Part shown: in pieces, positions 49,083 to 58,563 of the stretch
How positions within the stretch are numbered: position 1 is the stretch's first letter
How the letters are laid out: every line of letters begins with the position of its first letter
Assembly (NCBI RefSeq): GCF_000212815.1
Contig: NZ_GL890985.1
Location: 1,336,289-1,400,288 of the forward strand
Source of the DNA: Streptococcus sanguinis SK49
GTDB lineage: Bacteria; Bacillota; Bacilli; Lactobacillales; Streptococcaceae
Length of the DNA: 64,000 bases
Direction: 5' to 3'
Translations under genes and position numbers: made by a program
Notes under the pieces: generated by a model
Database searches by the model: none
Seen by the model: the letters and a program-made list of their open reading frames with translations, nothing else
Told to the model about the DNA's origin: nothing

Positions 49083-50192
49083 CTAAAATTCTGCAAATAA
49101 ATCATTCACCTCCGGTGTCATAGAAATCCAGTCATCCCGATGAATGACAACACCCTTAGGTTTATTGGACTTGAGCATATCTTTAAGAGCTGACTTGCCA
49201 AAACGCACGCGCCCTTTACCAAGGATAGCTCCACTGCCTTCCTCGTAAACTGTCACCGTATCTTGATAGGCAAAGCTACCCGATACAGATACAAGACCAG
49301 AAACCAACAAACTTTTTCCCTTATTTTTGAGAGCGTCGGCTGCTCCTTGGTCTACATAGATTTCCCCTTGACTTTTAGCATAGAAAGCCAGCCATTGCTT
49401 CTGCGTCTTTAGACCTTTTTCCTGGGCTAAAAAGAGACTGCCATCCTTGGTTTCTTCCGCTGCTTCAAGCAGAGCATCAGACTTGAGTGAAGAGCAGATA
49501 TAGACCGGAACACCAGACATGGTTGCCAGCGTTGCAGCCTTAATCTTTGTCAGCATACCACCAGTCCCGTTGCTCGTTCCTGCACCGCCCGCCATATCAA
49601 TCAGCTCAGAGCTAATCTTCTCAATCTTTTCCAGTCGACGAGCATCTGGATTGATAGAGGGATTGGCCGTGTAGAGTCCATCGACATCTGTCAAGAGCAC
49701 CAGGAGGTCCGCCTGAACCATAGCCGCTACCTGAGCACTCAGTGTATCATTATCGCCGACCTTGAGCTCCTCGATAGCCACTGAGTCATTTTCATTGATG
49801 ATAGGAATAGCGCCGCGATTCAGCAAGACAGACAAGGCCTGATGGGCATTTTTGTAACGCCGCTTATCTGCAAAATCATCCTGGGTCAAAAGAATCTGAG
49901 CAGAAATAATTTGCTTCAAAAGAAGATTGGTTGTGTATTCCTCCAAGAGCAAACCCTGTCCAACAGCAGCTGAAGCCTGTTTGTCTGCCACCTTGGTCGG
50001 TCGTTTTTTAAACCCTAGAGAAGAAAAACCTGCCGCAATAGCTCCTGATGAGACCAAGATTAACTCATGTCCCACCTCATGCAAAAAAGCCAACTGCCGA
50101 GTAATTTCCTTTACCTTGGCGCGTGACAGACTGCCATCTGCATTGGTTAATGACGAAGTCCCCACTTTAAATACGATTCGCTTTGCTTTCAT
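49083..50192 (-). CDS. proB: Glutamate 5-kinase
   Basis: First, feedback-controlled step of proline synthesis. 369 residues: kinase domain ([48 protein letters not shown]) and a C-terminal PUA domain (about 270-360). ATG 50192 is preferred to the GTG at 50207 because AAGGA lies 8 nt before it. A -10 TATAAT is at 50222-50227. Confidence 0.95.
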   Translation of the reverse strand: MKAKRIVFKVGTSSLTNADGSLSRAKVKEITRQLAFLHEVGHELILVSSGAIAAGFSSLGFKKRPTKVADKQASAAVGQGLLLEEYTTNLLLKQIISAQILLTQDDFADKRRYKNAHQALSVLLNRGAIPIINENDSVAIEELKVGDNDTLSAQVAAMVQADLLVLLTDVDGLYTANPSINPDARRLEKIEKISSELIDMAGGAGTSNGTGGMLTKIKAATLATMSGVPVYICSSLKSDALLEAAEETKDGSLFLAQEKGLKTQKQWLAFYAKSQGEIYVDQGAADALKNKGKSLLVSGLVSVSGSFAYQDTVTVYEEGSGAILGKGRVRFGKSALKDMLKSNKPKGVVIHRDDWISMTPEVNDLFAEF

Positions 50193-50221
50193 TTCCTTTT
50201 CCTTCACTGCTAGATTGTCTT

Positions 50222-50227
50222 ATTATA
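50222..50227 (-). promoter_or_regulatory. -10 element of the proBAC promoter
   Basis: Minus-strand TATAAT 30 bp before proB; the -35 region (TTTTTA) is poor. Confidence 0.4.
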
Positions 50228-50250
50228 CCACGATTTACGGAAAATAAAAA

Positions 50251-50271
50251 TGACCGTGATTGAAGCGGTCA
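50251..50271 (-). terminator. Terminator of LysR-lspA-rluD
   Basis: Stem TGACCG/CGGTCA with a 9-nt loop, then TTTTTATTTT in the minus-strand reading, 36 bp after the pseudouridine synthase stop. Confidence 0.75.
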
Positions 50272-50306
50272 GAGGAAAATTTATATTTTAATAATGAATG
50301 AACTTG

Positions 50307-51203
50307 CTATTCTTGTCGCAGCTTTTTCAAAGTTTCTTGGAAAATAGCTGGCACTTCAGCTGTAAACTCCAGCACTTCACCAGTTCGAGGATGGGTAAAG
50401 CCCAGCGTTCGCGCGTGCAGAAACTGGCCATGTCCTTTCAACGTCTTACGTGGTCCATAGACCTCATCTCCAGCCACAGGGTGCCCAATGTAGGCCATAT
50501 GAACACGGATTTGATGAGTTCGACCTGTTTCCAGTTGAAGCTCAACCAAGCTAAAGTCACCAAAACGTTCCAAGACTTGGAAACGCGTCAGAGCTGGCTT
50601 ACCTTTAGCCGTCACAGCCTGCTTCTTGCGGTCTTTTTCACTGCGGCCAATCGGTGCTTCAATCACTCCACGGTCGTTAGGTAGATTTCCATGAACAATA
50701 GCCCAATACTTGCGTAGGGATTTCTTATTCTTGAGCTCATCAGCCAGAGCCACATGGGCTTGGTCATTCTTAGCAATCATGAGAAGCCCTGAAGTGTCCT
50801 TGTCAATCCGATGGACAATCCCCGGCCGGAGGACTCCGTTGATGCCGGACAAGTCTTTGATGTGGTACATAAGAGCGTTGACTAGCGTACCGCTTGTATG
50901 ACCTGCAGAAGGATGGACCACCATTCCCTGAGGTTTATTGACAACTGCCACGTCCTCATCTTGATAGACGATTTCTAATGGAATATCCTCAGGAACATAC
51001 TCAACCACTTCCGGCTCAGGCAGCTCATAGGAGATGACATCGCCTTCTTTGACCACATATTTGGCTTTTTTGACTTGTCCATTGACCAAAATCCGGCCGT
51101 CCTTGATCTGCTCATTAGCCAAACTCCGCGATAGGAATGTCAGCTCTGCCACCGCCTTGTCCAATCGCTGACCAACTACTGAGACCTCAATTCTTACTTC
51201 CAT
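50307..51203 (-). CDS. rluD: RluD-like ribosomal large subunit pseudouridine synthase
   Basis: 298 residues: N-terminal S4 RNA-binding domain (LDKAVAELTFLSRSLANEQI, about 13-32) and catalytic domain with the Asp in GIVHRIDKDTSGLLMIAKN. It isomerises uridines in 23S rRNA. Overlaps the lspA stop by 17 bp. Exact target uridines are not known from sequence. Confidence 0.9.
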   Translation of the reverse strand: MEVRIEVSVVGQRLDKAVAELTFLSRSLANEQIKDGRILVNGQVKKAKYVVKEGDVISYELPEPEVVEYVPEDIPLEIVYQDEDVAVVNKPQGMVVHPSAGHTSGTLVNALMYHIKDLSGINGVLRPGIVHRIDKDTSGLLMIAKNDQAHVALADELKNKKSLRKYWAIVHGNLPNDRGVIEAPIGRSEKDRKKQAVTAKGKPALTRFQVLERFGDFSLVELQLETGRTHQIRVHMAYIGHPVAGDEVYGPRKTLKGHGQFLHARTLGFTHPRTGEVLEFTAEVPAIFQETLKKLRQE

Positions 51204-51654
51204 CTTTTTCTTCCTTCAAAATCATCAGCAGTAAAATAGCTACACCAAAGGTCAGATACATATCAGCCACATTGAAAATAGCAAAATTAATAAAATCTAA
51301 CTGAAACATGTCCACGACAAAACCTTGACGTATCCGGTCAATAAAGTTTCCCAAACCACCAGCAATCACCAAGGTCAGCCCAGCCAACATCCACTTTGAG
51401 GCGTGGAGGTGCTTGACGAGGTAGTAAACTGCTCCGCCAATAACCAGAAATGTCACTAAAGTAAAGAGCCATTGCTGATTTTCCAGCATGGAGAAGGCTG
51501 CGCCGGTATTCTGAAGATAGGTCAGACTCACCAGATGCGGAATGAAACTCTTGACCTGCCCCAGCTTAAAATCGCTGACAATATATAACTTAACAAGCTG
51601 GTCCAAAACAATAAGAACCAAGACTGCAAAAGGAATAATAACTTTTCTTTTCAT
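51187..51654 (-). CDS. lspA: Lipoprotein signal peptidase
   Basis: Cleaves signal peptides of prolipoproteins such as the peptide-binding protein at 56317. 155 residues, four hydrophobic segments; catalytic aspartates in GGLGNFIDRIRQGFVVDMF and IFNVADMYLTFG. Its start is 4 bp after the LysR gene's stop. Confidence 0.95.
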   Translation of the reverse strand: MKRKVIIPFAVLVLIVLDQLVKLYIVSDFKLGQVKSFIPHLVSLTYLQNTGAAFSMLENQQWLFTLVTFLVIGGAVYYLVKHLHASKWMLAGLTLVIAGGLGNFIDRIRQGFVVDMFQLDFINFAIFNVADMYLTFGVAILLLMILKEEKDGSKN

Positions 51655-51657
51655 ACT

Positions 51658-52560
51658 TTATTTTTTCTGTGCAAAATACTCTTTCATAACTGATACAAAG
51701 TCTTCTCCGACCTGAGTCAGCTCTACATCTTCACGCTTGACATAGACCATATGGTTGTCCAAGTTGTCGCGAAGCTTGATGACAGTAATACCATTTACAC
51801 TATTACTGTCCAAAAAGCCAGATCCAGTCGCATAAGCATCAGTACGCTCCAAAATCCCATTCAAAGTCGCCCGGTCCGTCACATTAAACATCTGTGAGCT
51901 GGCACTGGTATCGACAAAATTCTCTGAATAATAGAGATACTCGTCCTTTTCTTGGGAGAAGCGAACAGTCGGCAAAGCAGCCAAATCTTCCATGACCAAC
52001 TCCTTCTTCTGAGTCAGAGGATGATCTTCCCGCAGGTAAATGTGGGTCTGAAAAGGAATCAGCTCAATTACTTCCAAGCCTAGCTTTTCCACCCGCTGCA
52101 TAATCCCTTTAGTATTCTGATTATTGAGGTAGATAATGCCGATTTCACTATGGCCTTGCGCTACTTCGTCCAGAATCTGCACAGTTGTTGACTCAAAAAT
52201 CCGGAAGTTTTTATACTCTGGATAGGTCTGAGAAAATTGTGTAATCAGAGGCGGCAGAAAATCATAGTGCTGGCTGGCAATAGAAAACTCATCACGCTCC
52301 TCCTCGGGATTGGCATATTGATTTTGAAAGACATCAAAGCCCTTGACCAAGTCTTGAGCCTTCTCATAAAACTCCATTCCTCGGCGAGTCAGAAAAGTCC
52401 CGCTGCTGGTCCGACGAAAAATCTTGAAGCCCAGTTCTTTTTCCAGATCACGGACAGAGATAGACAGACTAGGCTGGCTGACATACATTTTTTCCGCGGC
52501 TTCTCGAAAGGTTCCACTGTTAGCAATGGCGACCACATAACGCAATTGTTGAATATTCAT
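51658..52560 (-). CDS. LysR family transcriptional regulator (CpsY-like)
   Basis: 300 residues from ATG 52560 (AAGGAAA upstream; extension to 52605 unsupported). N-terminal helix-turn-helix MNIQQLRYVVAIANSGTFRE with MYVSQPSLSISVRDLEKELG, then a substrate-binding domain. The linkage LysR-lspA-rluD and sequence style match the CpsY/MetR-type regulators of streptococci. Divergent to the 52839 surface-protein gene across 278 bp. Ligand unknown. Confidence 0.88.
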   Translation of the reverse strand: MNIQQLRYVVAIANSGTFREAAEKMYVSQPSLSISVRDLEKELGFKIFRRTSSGTFLTRRGMEFYEKAQDLVKGFDVFQNQYANPEEERDEFSIASQHYDFLPPLITQFSQTYPEYKNFRIFESTTVQILDEVAQGHSEIGIIYLNNQNTKGIMQRVEKLGLEVIELIPFQTHIYLREDHPLTQKKELVMEDLAALPTVRFSQEKDEYLYYSENFVDTSASSQMFNVTDRATLNGILERTDAYATGSGFLDSNSVNGITVIKLRDNLDNHMVYVKREDVELTQVGEDFVSVMKEYFAQKK

Positions 52561-52588
52561 AACATTTTCCTTCTTTACATATCGTCTC

Positions 52589-52597
52589 ATTATACCA
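52589..52597 (-). promoter_or_regulatory. Extended -10 promoter of LysR-lspA-rluD
   Basis: Minus-strand TGGTATAAT about 30 bp before the start codon; the -35 is weak. Confidence 0.5.
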
Positions 52598-52710
52598 TAA
52601 ACCAAGGCAGAACAAAAGGTTCAGGCAGAAAACATTCATCTTCGTTTTTCTATTTATTGTTAGAAATAGATGCGTCTAATAACTCTAATTTTATATTAGC
52701 ATGAAAAACA

Positions 52711-52726
52711 ACCATAACATTATGGT
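52711..52726. promoter_or_regulatory. Dyad operator candidate between the LysR and surface-protein genes
   Basis: ACCATAACATTATGGT is a perfect 7-bp inverted repeat around CA. It lies just upstream of the candidate -10 for the 52839 gene, overlapping its -35 position. Confidence 0.4.
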
Positions 52727-52736
52727 AATAAAAATG

Positions 52737-52745
52737 TGCTATATT
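52737..52745 (+). promoter_or_regulatory. Candidate extended -10 for the 52839 gene
   Basis: TGCTATATT on the plus strand; the leader to the ATG would be about 87 nt. It overlaps a 16-bp match to the rplL attachment core (52742-52757). Confidence 0.35.
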
Positions 52746-52838
52746 ATTTAAGAGTAATTTACCAAGCTCACCAACTCTCATGCCCCTCAAGCGGCAAGAT
52801 GCAAAACTCTTCCGTTCTCACTTTAGAAAGGAATTATC

Positions 52839-55196
52839 ATGAAAAAAAGAACGCATTTCAAACTCCGAAAAGTTAAAAAGCAATGGATTACAGTTGCAGT
52901 CACTTCTGCTACTTTAGGAGCTGGTTTACTGACTTTTTGTCAAACAGAGGCAGAGGAGATGACTTCACCTAGCTCTCCACAGCAAGCTCAAGTTAGACAA
53001 AATATCAGTCCGCAGATTTCTGAAAACACTGATAACCTTCTGGATACCCCAGAAAATCATCTAGCTGAGCCAGAACATCAGGATGAAACTATATCCCAAG
53101 ACCCGTTCGAAACTGACAATAATAGCCACCAAGAGGAGTCCAATCCTTCTCAAGGAAAACAGGAAAATCCAGTGGAAACAAAGAATACTGAGAAAGAACA
53201 GGTGAAGAAAGGAGAAGCGACTGCAGAAAAGGAAGCAAACAACCAGTCAGATACTGAAATCACTCAGCCAAAAACTGAGCAAGCAAGACAAAACAAGGAG
53301 GTCGAAAAGAAAGAACAAAACGATCCTGCCATTGACCCTCCTAAAAATCAGTTTGTAACAGATAAACAGGGCCACACGTTTTACTACGACGAAAAAGGAG
53401 AAAATCCGCAGGGCTTATTTGAAGTAGACGGAAAAAAATACTACCAAGATCGTTATAGCGGTATTTACAAAAACCAGCTAGCTCGAACTGGTTACGAAGG
53501 AGCTACTTACTATTTCGGCCAAGATGGCCATCCTATTACCAATCAATGGTGGGAAGAAGAATTTTACCCTAGAAATCGATACTATTTCGGTCCAGACGGA
53601 AAAGCCTTGAAACATTGGCAAACTTTCGATGGACACAAGGTCTACTTTGATGACTACGGTGTCTTAGTCAGAGGATCATATCGCATAGATGGCAAAAAAT
53701 ACGCCTTCGAAAAAGATACAGGCTATCTTATTACCAACAGATTTTTCCAATATGCACCTTCAAATGATTGGTACTACCTCAATGAACTCGGCCAATTCGT
53801 CAACGGATATCAAACCATTGACGGAAAAAAATATTACTTCAACGATAATGGGCTACAGCTCAAAGGACTCGGTTTTGATTTAAAGCAGAAACTGCTCTAC
53901 ACAGATCCTAATACTGGTGAAATTAACACAAATCCACTCCAAACCAACCGTTTTTATACTAATCAAAGCGGTCAGTGGTTCTATATCACTGCTAACGCCG
54001 AATTGGCAAAGGGCTTGCAGATTATAAACGGGAAGAAGTACTATTTTAGCGCTTCCGGATTTCAGGCAAAAGATCAGTTGGTTGAAATCAACGGAAAAAA
54101 ATATTTCTTTGCGCCTGATACTGGAGAGATGGTCAAAGACCGCTTTGCTGGTATCAAATCCCGCAACAACTACGGCAGTTATATAGCTTGGTATTATTTC
54201 GGTCCAGACGGTGCTGCACTAACCGGTGAGCAGACTATCAACGGTAAGCAATTAGAATTCTACCGTAGCGGAGAACAAATAAAAGGTAAACTCATCGACG
54301 ACGGCGACAGTTTCCGCTATTATGATGCCTACACTGGAGAGGTGGTCAAAAATGAATTTCGTTATATCGGAATAGGCAACAACTACACTTATTCCCCTTA
54401 TTTCAACGGCTGGTACTATTTTGATGAGAAGGGCCGAGCTGTCATAGGATGGAAAGAAGTGGATGGAAAGCTTTTGTATTTCGCAAAAGGACCTAATCCA
54501 GATCTGAAGTACGATTATTATCATCAAAAAGGCGGACAAATCAAAGGCGAACTTTGGAAAATTGATGGCAAACTCTATTATTTCGATGAGTGGACTGGAG
54601 AGAAAGTGACCAATCGCATCGTCTACTATCGCGGATCCGACTATATCATTGATGCAGATGGCGTCGCTACTAAAACAGACAAGGATTTTGACGAAGAAAT
54701 GCCACCCAATGCTAAAAATCAATTTTATTTGAGTCCAAAAGGCTACTACTATTACTTGGGAGACGACGGCAAACCAGTCACTGGCTGGCAGACCATTAAT
54801 GGTAGAAAAATTTACTTTAATGAAAGAGGTCGCCAAATTAAAAATGAACTAAAATTTATTGACGGCCGCTACTACTATCTGGACGACAAAGAAGGCGAAG
54901 CCCAAGCCAATCTTTTGGTCTCCTATGTAAAAGGTAATGGAGAAAAAATTCAAGTCTATCTCAAGGAGGACGGAAGCTTAGCTAGTGGCTGGCTGACAAC
55001 CAACGATAATACCTATTACTTTGATAGCAATAGCAGTCCATATCCCGCTTTGGTGACTAGTCAATTAAAGGAAATCGATGGGAAAAGCTACTGCTTCGGA
55101 AACTCCGGTGCCCTGCTTAAGAATCAAACTTTCAATCTGAAAGGCAAAAAATACAAAGCAGATGAAAAGGGAGTTGTAACTCTGATTGAGCCATAA
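52839..55196 (+). CDS. Secreted glucan/choline-binding repeat protein without a catalytic domain
   Basis: 785 residues. N-terminal signal with a basic stretch (FKLRKVKKQWITVAVTSATL), an acidic Glu/Gln/Asn-rich linker (about 40-165), then to the end about a dozen cell-wall/glucan-binding repeats such as INGKKYYFSASGFQAKDQLVE and WYYFGPDGAALTG. No LPXTG motif and no enzymatic domain. Attachment is therefore probably through the repeats, to glucan or wall choline. Preceded by AGAAAGGAA. Role in biofilm or co-adhesion is inferred. Its divergent neighbour is a LysR regulator that could control it. Confidence 0.82.
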   Translation: MKKRTHFKLRKVKKQWITVAVTSATLGAGLLTFCQTEAEEMTSPSSPQQAQVRQNISPQISENTDNLLDTPENHLAEPEHQDETISQDPFETDNNSHQEESNPSQGKQENPVETKNTEKEQVKKGEATAEKEANNQSDTEITQPKTEQARQNKEVEKKEQNDPAIDPPKNQFVTDKQGHTFYYDEKGENPQGLFEVDGKKYYQDRYSGIYKNQLARTGYEGATYYFGQDGHPITNQWWEEEFYPRNRYYFGPDGKALKHWQTFDGHKVYFDDYGVLVRGSYRIDGKKYAFEKDTGYLITNRFFQYAPSNDWYYLNELGQFVNGYQTIDGKKYYFNDNGLQLKGLGFDLKQKLLYTDPNTGEINTNPLQTNRFYTNQSGQWFYITANAELAKGLQIINGKKYYFSASGFQAKDQLVEINGKKYFFAPDTGEMVKDRFAGIKSRNNYGSYIAWYYFGPDGAALTGEQTINGKQLEFYRSGEQIKGKLIDDGDSFRYYDAYTGEVVKNEFRYIGIGNNYTYSPYFNGWYYFDEKGRAVIGWKEVDGKLLYFAKGPNPDLKYDYYHQKGGQIKGELWKIDGKLYYFDEWTGEKVTNRIVYYRGSDYIIDADGVATKTDKDFDEEMPPNAKNQFYLSPKGYYYYLGDDGKPVTGWQTINGRKIYFNERGRQIKNELKFIDGRYYYLDDKEGEAQANLLVSYVKGNGEKIQVYLKEDGSLASGWLTTNDNTYYFDSNSSPYPALVTSQLKEIDGKSYCFGNSGALLKNQTFNLKGKKYKADEKGVVTLIEP

Positions 55197-55210
55197 AAAA
55201 GATGAGAAGC

Positions 55211-55238
55211 GAGGCTGAGATCAAGAGATCTCAGCCTC
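55211..55238 (+). terminator. Terminator of the 52839 gene
   Basis: A perfect 12-bp stem (GAGGCTGAGATC/GATCTCAGCCTC) with loop AAGA, 15 bp after the stop; the T run is short. Confidence 0.65.
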
Positions 55239-55346
55239 TTCACTATGGTCAAAAAACTGTGGTGCAATCTAGTCTGCAAAACTCACACTCTGCTATGTAC
55301 TCCATTTCACCCAAGATATATCCATCTAAAATGAGCCAATTCATCT

Positions 55347-56204
55347 TCACTTCTCTGTCAGATAGACAACCTCTGTCATCTCTTTGAAGCCTAACTTTTT
55401 ATAAAGTTTCAAAGCTCGAGTATTCTGCTTTTCTACGACAATCTGAAACTCCTGTCCATTGCGATCATTTAAATCCCGCATACTTGCAAGCAAGAGATAG
55501 CTTCCTAACCCTTGCCCCTGAAAGGCTTGATCAACCGCCAAGCCAAAGAAATAATTGGTCCCAAAATCCGTATCAACCGATACTGAAGCCACAACTCTAC
55601 CGTCTTTCTTCAAGATGTAAAGCAGACTGGAGCCACTGCTAACGGCTTCTCTGGCATATTTCAAAGCAACATCTAGCGGTGTCTCAAAGACTTGGGACTG
55701 AAAGGCTGCAATCTCTTCTGCCAAGTCCAAACTTCCCTGCATGACTTCTATCCCTTCTCTTTCTTCCAGAGGAAAAGTTTGAGCAGGCTGTGCCAGCCAG
55801 ATTTCAGCTTCATCTGCTTGGTAATCAAATCTTCTAGCAAAATCAGGTTGAGCGTTCAAAAAGACCAGCTCCGCTACATACTCAATCTCGGTCAAATCAT
55901 ACTGATCAGCTACTTTTGCAAAAGCAGCCAGAAGCAGATTAGCCACACCCTGACGGCGATACATCGGCAGAACATAGAGAGAAACCTCAGCTTGGCCAGG
56001 TTCATCCGCGTAGACTGATAAAGAGCCGATGGTCTGGCCATCCATCTCAGCCAAGAAGAAGGCTGGCATTTCAGGATCTGCATTATAATTATTATCCAGG
56101 TAGGGCAGTCTATATCCTCCGTCCACCTTATTACACTCTTGAACTAATTCAAACAATTCCTGCTTTTCTTTCTCAGGTAATTCACTATAAATCCTTATTT
56201 GCAT
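55347..56204 (-). CDS. Tandem GNAT-domain acetyltransferase
   Basis: 285 residues with two acetyltransferase folds. First motif A LYVLPMYRRQGVANLLL (about residues 75-91); second GLAVDQAFQGQGLGSYLLL (about 225-243). Tandem GNATs often have one degenerate half; here both keep an RxxGxG/QGQGLG loop. ATG 56204 is preferred to GTG 56213, which would sit on the ribosome-binding site (AAGGAAG). Substrate unknown. Confidence 0.82.
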   Translation of the reverse strand: MQIRIYSELPEKEKQELFELVQECNKVDGGYRLPYLDNNYNADPEMPAFFLAEMDGQTIGSLSVYADEPGQAEVSLYVLPMYRRQGVANLLLAAFAKVADQYDLTEIEYVAELVFLNAQPDFARRFDYQADEAEIWLAQPAQTFPLEEREGIEVMQGSLDLAEEIAAFQSQVFETPLDVALKYAREAVSSGSSLLYILKKDGRVVASVSVDTDFGTNYFFGLAVDQAFQGQGLGSYLLLASMRDLNDRNGQEFQIVVEKQNTRALKLYKKLGFKEMTEVVYLTEK

Positions 56205-56271
56205 CCGTCTCACTTCCTTGCAGTATTTCTTTCTATTTTACCACGAATAGCCCTATCAAGCCATTCAAAAA

Positions 56272-56293
56272 GGGGCTGGAAAAATCCAGCCCC
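56272..56293 (-). terminator. Terminator of the peptide-binding protein gene
   Basis: Perfect 9-bp GC-rich stem (GGGGCTGGA/TCCAGCCCC) with a 4-nt loop, then TTTTTG in the minus-strand reading. Confidence 0.85.
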
Positions 56294-56316
56294 AATATCG
56301 CTAAGTGAATCGTTTT

Positions 56317-58278
56317 TTATTTTTCAACGTGGTCAGCAAGTTCTTCCTGGGCTTTTTTATTTGCCGCAGTAGCTTCTTCTTTCCATTTTTTCTTAGCCGC
56401 TTCGTATTCTTTGGTCGTTACTACATCCTTCTGAAGCTGAGTCAGCTTGAAGTTGTAGCCTGAACCTTTGACACCAACTGGTGAGTAGGCCTTTGTAAAT
56501 GGCACTGATTTAGTAACCGACGGTGTTGCACCTTGTGATACAGTCGGAATAATCAAACCGCTATCTAGCAACCAAGCTTCCGCTTCTGCATACTTTTCGT
56601 AACGCAGCTGCACATCGTTGGTTTCAGCATTGGCTTCTTCCAGCATCTTAGTATATGTATCCAAGCCCAGCTCTTTAATCTTATCATTATCCTGACCTGG
56701 CTCAAAACCAAAGTTTTGCAAGCTTCCGCCGTTCTTGATATTGAGAGTATCAAGGTAGGTAGATGGGTCTTGGTAGTCACCAGTCCAGCCACCAGTAGAC
56801 ATATCATAGTCTTTCTGAGCAGCAGAGTTAGCAAAATAGGTGATATTATTAAGGTCGTCTGTGCTCATCTTTTGCAGGTCAATGACGACATTTTCTGCTC
56901 CAAGAGCCGATTCGATAGACTGCTTGGTTGAGCTAGCCCATTGAACTCCAATAGTGCTAGACTGATCCACAGGCATATCTAAGTGAATTGGGAATTCTAC
57001 TCCCTTAGCCTGCAAAGCTTGCTTCGCTTCTGCAAATTTCGCCTTAGCCTTTTCAGGATTGTAGTAAGGATCTTGAGCGTCAGAGAGGTCAATTCCTTGC
57101 CATTGGCTGCCATAGTTGACTAATTTTTCTCCAACAACGGTTCCAAAATCCTTGTCGCCAATTTGGACAAAAGTAGGTGGTACTAAGGTATTTCTCAAGA
57201 CCTTAGTCGCTCCGTCTTCACCATTTCCTTGCGCACCATAAGATGTACGGTCAAAGGCAAAGTTAATAGCCTGACGGAAATCCTTGTTCATGATTGCTTC
57301 GTTGGTAGCAGATTTTTGAGCGTCTGTTGTTTTAGAAGTATGATTGTAAGACTGACGGTTGTAGTTGAAATTATAGTAATAAGAAGTAGAATCTTGCGGG
57401 CTGTATACGATATTGTCCGCATATTTCTTCTTGACTGAAGCAAAGCCTGAGCTATTCGGATAGAGACGAGCTGTGCTGTAAACGCCATCGCTGAAGTTAC
57501 GAATCAGTGCTTCCTGATCATTTCCATCATAGTAGGTCAGCTTGATGCTACCCAGAGTGACATTGTCTTTATCATAATAGTTTTGGTTTTTGACAAATTC
57601 CATCACAGACTTGGAAGTCAGAGACTTGAGCAAGTAAGGACCATTATAGAGGATGCTAGATGGCTTGACAGAGCCAAAGTTGCTTCCTTCTGCTTTCAGA
57701 AACTCTTCATTGACTGGGAAGAGAATTGTGCTGGTTGTTTTAGAGTTCCAGTAAGGCTCAGGGCGGGCCAAAGTGTATTGCAGGGTATGGTCATCAATAG
57801 CTTTGACACCAACATTGTCAAAATTCTTATCTTCACCCTTGATATAAGCATCCAGGCCCTTCACAGAGTCCTGAACGAGATAAATAGCTTCAGAATTTTC
57901 ATCTGCTGCATACTTCAAGCCAGTCACAAAGTCCTGAGCTTTTACTTCTGCATATTCTTCACCATCGGATGTGTACCATTTAGCATCATCGCGCAGCTTA
58001 TAAGTATAGGTCAGACCGTCCTTAGAAACTGTCCATGACTTCGCGATTGAGGGAACTAGATTCCCGTACTTGTCATTTTCAAAAAGTCCATCAACCAGGT
58101 TGGAAATGACATCACCTGTCGTTGCACGGTTTGTAGCAAGATAGTTCAAGCTGTCAGGGTCTGAACTATAAACGTAAGTATAATTATTTGTGCTAGATGA
58201 AGACTGGCTACAAGCTGTTAGCAATAGCCCGGCGCTCAGTGCAACTCCAGTCGCAATCAACCACTTTGATGCTTTCAT
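56317..58278 (-). CDS. Oligopeptide ABC transporter substrate-binding lipoprotein (AmiA/AliA family)
   Basis: 653 residues. Lipoprotein signal MKASKWLIATGVALSAGLLL with lipobox LTAC (Cys about 23), then a family-5 solute-binding domain (YTYVYSSDPDSLNYLATNR, GLTYTYKLRDDAKW, YWNSKTT). Captures peptides for nutrition and signalling; S. gordonii HppA-type and pneumococcal Ami/Ali proteins are close in type. No permease or ATPase gene is adjacent, so this is an orphan receptor that probably serves a permease elsewhere. AAGGAGG precedes the ATG. Confidence 0.92.
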   Translation of the reverse strand: MKASKWLIATGVALSAGLLLTACSQSSSSTNNYTYVYSSDPDSLNYLATNRATTGDVISNLVDGLFENDKYGNLVPSIAKSWTVSKDGLTYTYKLRDDAKWYTSDGEEYAEVKAQDFVTGLKYAADENSEAIYLVQDSVKGLDAYIKGEDKNFDNVGVKAIDDHTLQYTLARPEPYWNSKTTSTILFPVNEEFLKAEGSNFGSVKPSSILYNGPYLLKSLTSKSVMEFVKNQNYYDKDNVTLGSIKLTYYDGNDQEALIRNFSDGVYSTARLYPNSSGFASVKKKYADNIVYSPQDSTSYYYNFNYNRQSYNHTSKTTDAQKSATNEAIMNKDFRQAINFAFDRTSYGAQGNGEDGATKVLRNTLVPPTFVQIGDKDFGTVVGEKLVNYGSQWQGIDLSDAQDPYYNPEKAKAKFAEAKQALQAKGVEFPIHLDMPVDQSSTIGVQWASSTKQSIESALGAENVVIDLQKMSTDDLNNITYFANSAAQKDYDMSTGGWTGDYQDPSTYLDTLNIKNGGSLQNFGFEPGQDNDKIKELGLDTYTKMLEEANAETNDVQLRYEKYAEAEAWLLDSGLIIPTVSQGATPSVTKSVPFTKAYSPVGVKGSGYNFKLTQLQKDVVTTKEYEAAKKKWKEEATAANKKAQEELADHVEK

Positions 58279-58319
58279 GGATAGAACCTCCTTTGATGTT
58301 ACATTTTATAACATGACCT

Positions 58320-58348
58320 ATTATACCAAAAAGCGTATAAAAAGTAAA
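58320..58348 (-). promoter_or_regulatory. Promoter of the peptide-binding protein gene
   Basis: Minus-strand TTTACT (58343-58348), 17-bp spacer ending in TGG, TATAAT (58320-58325). The stretch 58279-58563 otherwise holds a leader and a terminator; no gene was seen. Confidence 0.6.
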
Positions 58349-58452
58349 TAGTAAACCGATGACAGATGAGTAAAATATTCAAGTCAGTATGCTTTTAGGA
58401 AACACATAAAGCTCTCAGCTACCGCATTCCTACTAATTTCCAAATAAAAAAA

Positions 58453-58492
58453 GAAGAATCCGTTTTTACTGCAAACTTGCTTTGGATTCTTC
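58453..58492 (-). terminator. Terminator of the GH3 hexosaminidase gene
   Basis: Stem GAAGAATCC/GGATTCTTC (extendable), 22-nt loop, then a run of seven Ts in the minus-strand reading. Confidence 0.6.
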
Positions 58493-58563
58493 CTTTTTGT
58501 TATTTTATCAAGAATAAGTAAAACTGTAAGCTCTTCAACACTGCTTGCTCGTTCTTTTATTGC

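Noticed and set aside
54252..54836. Minus-strand 194-codon hydrophobic frame inside the repeat protein
   Set aside because: Antisense reading of Tyr/Gly/Lys-rich repeats; no start signal and no family resemblance.
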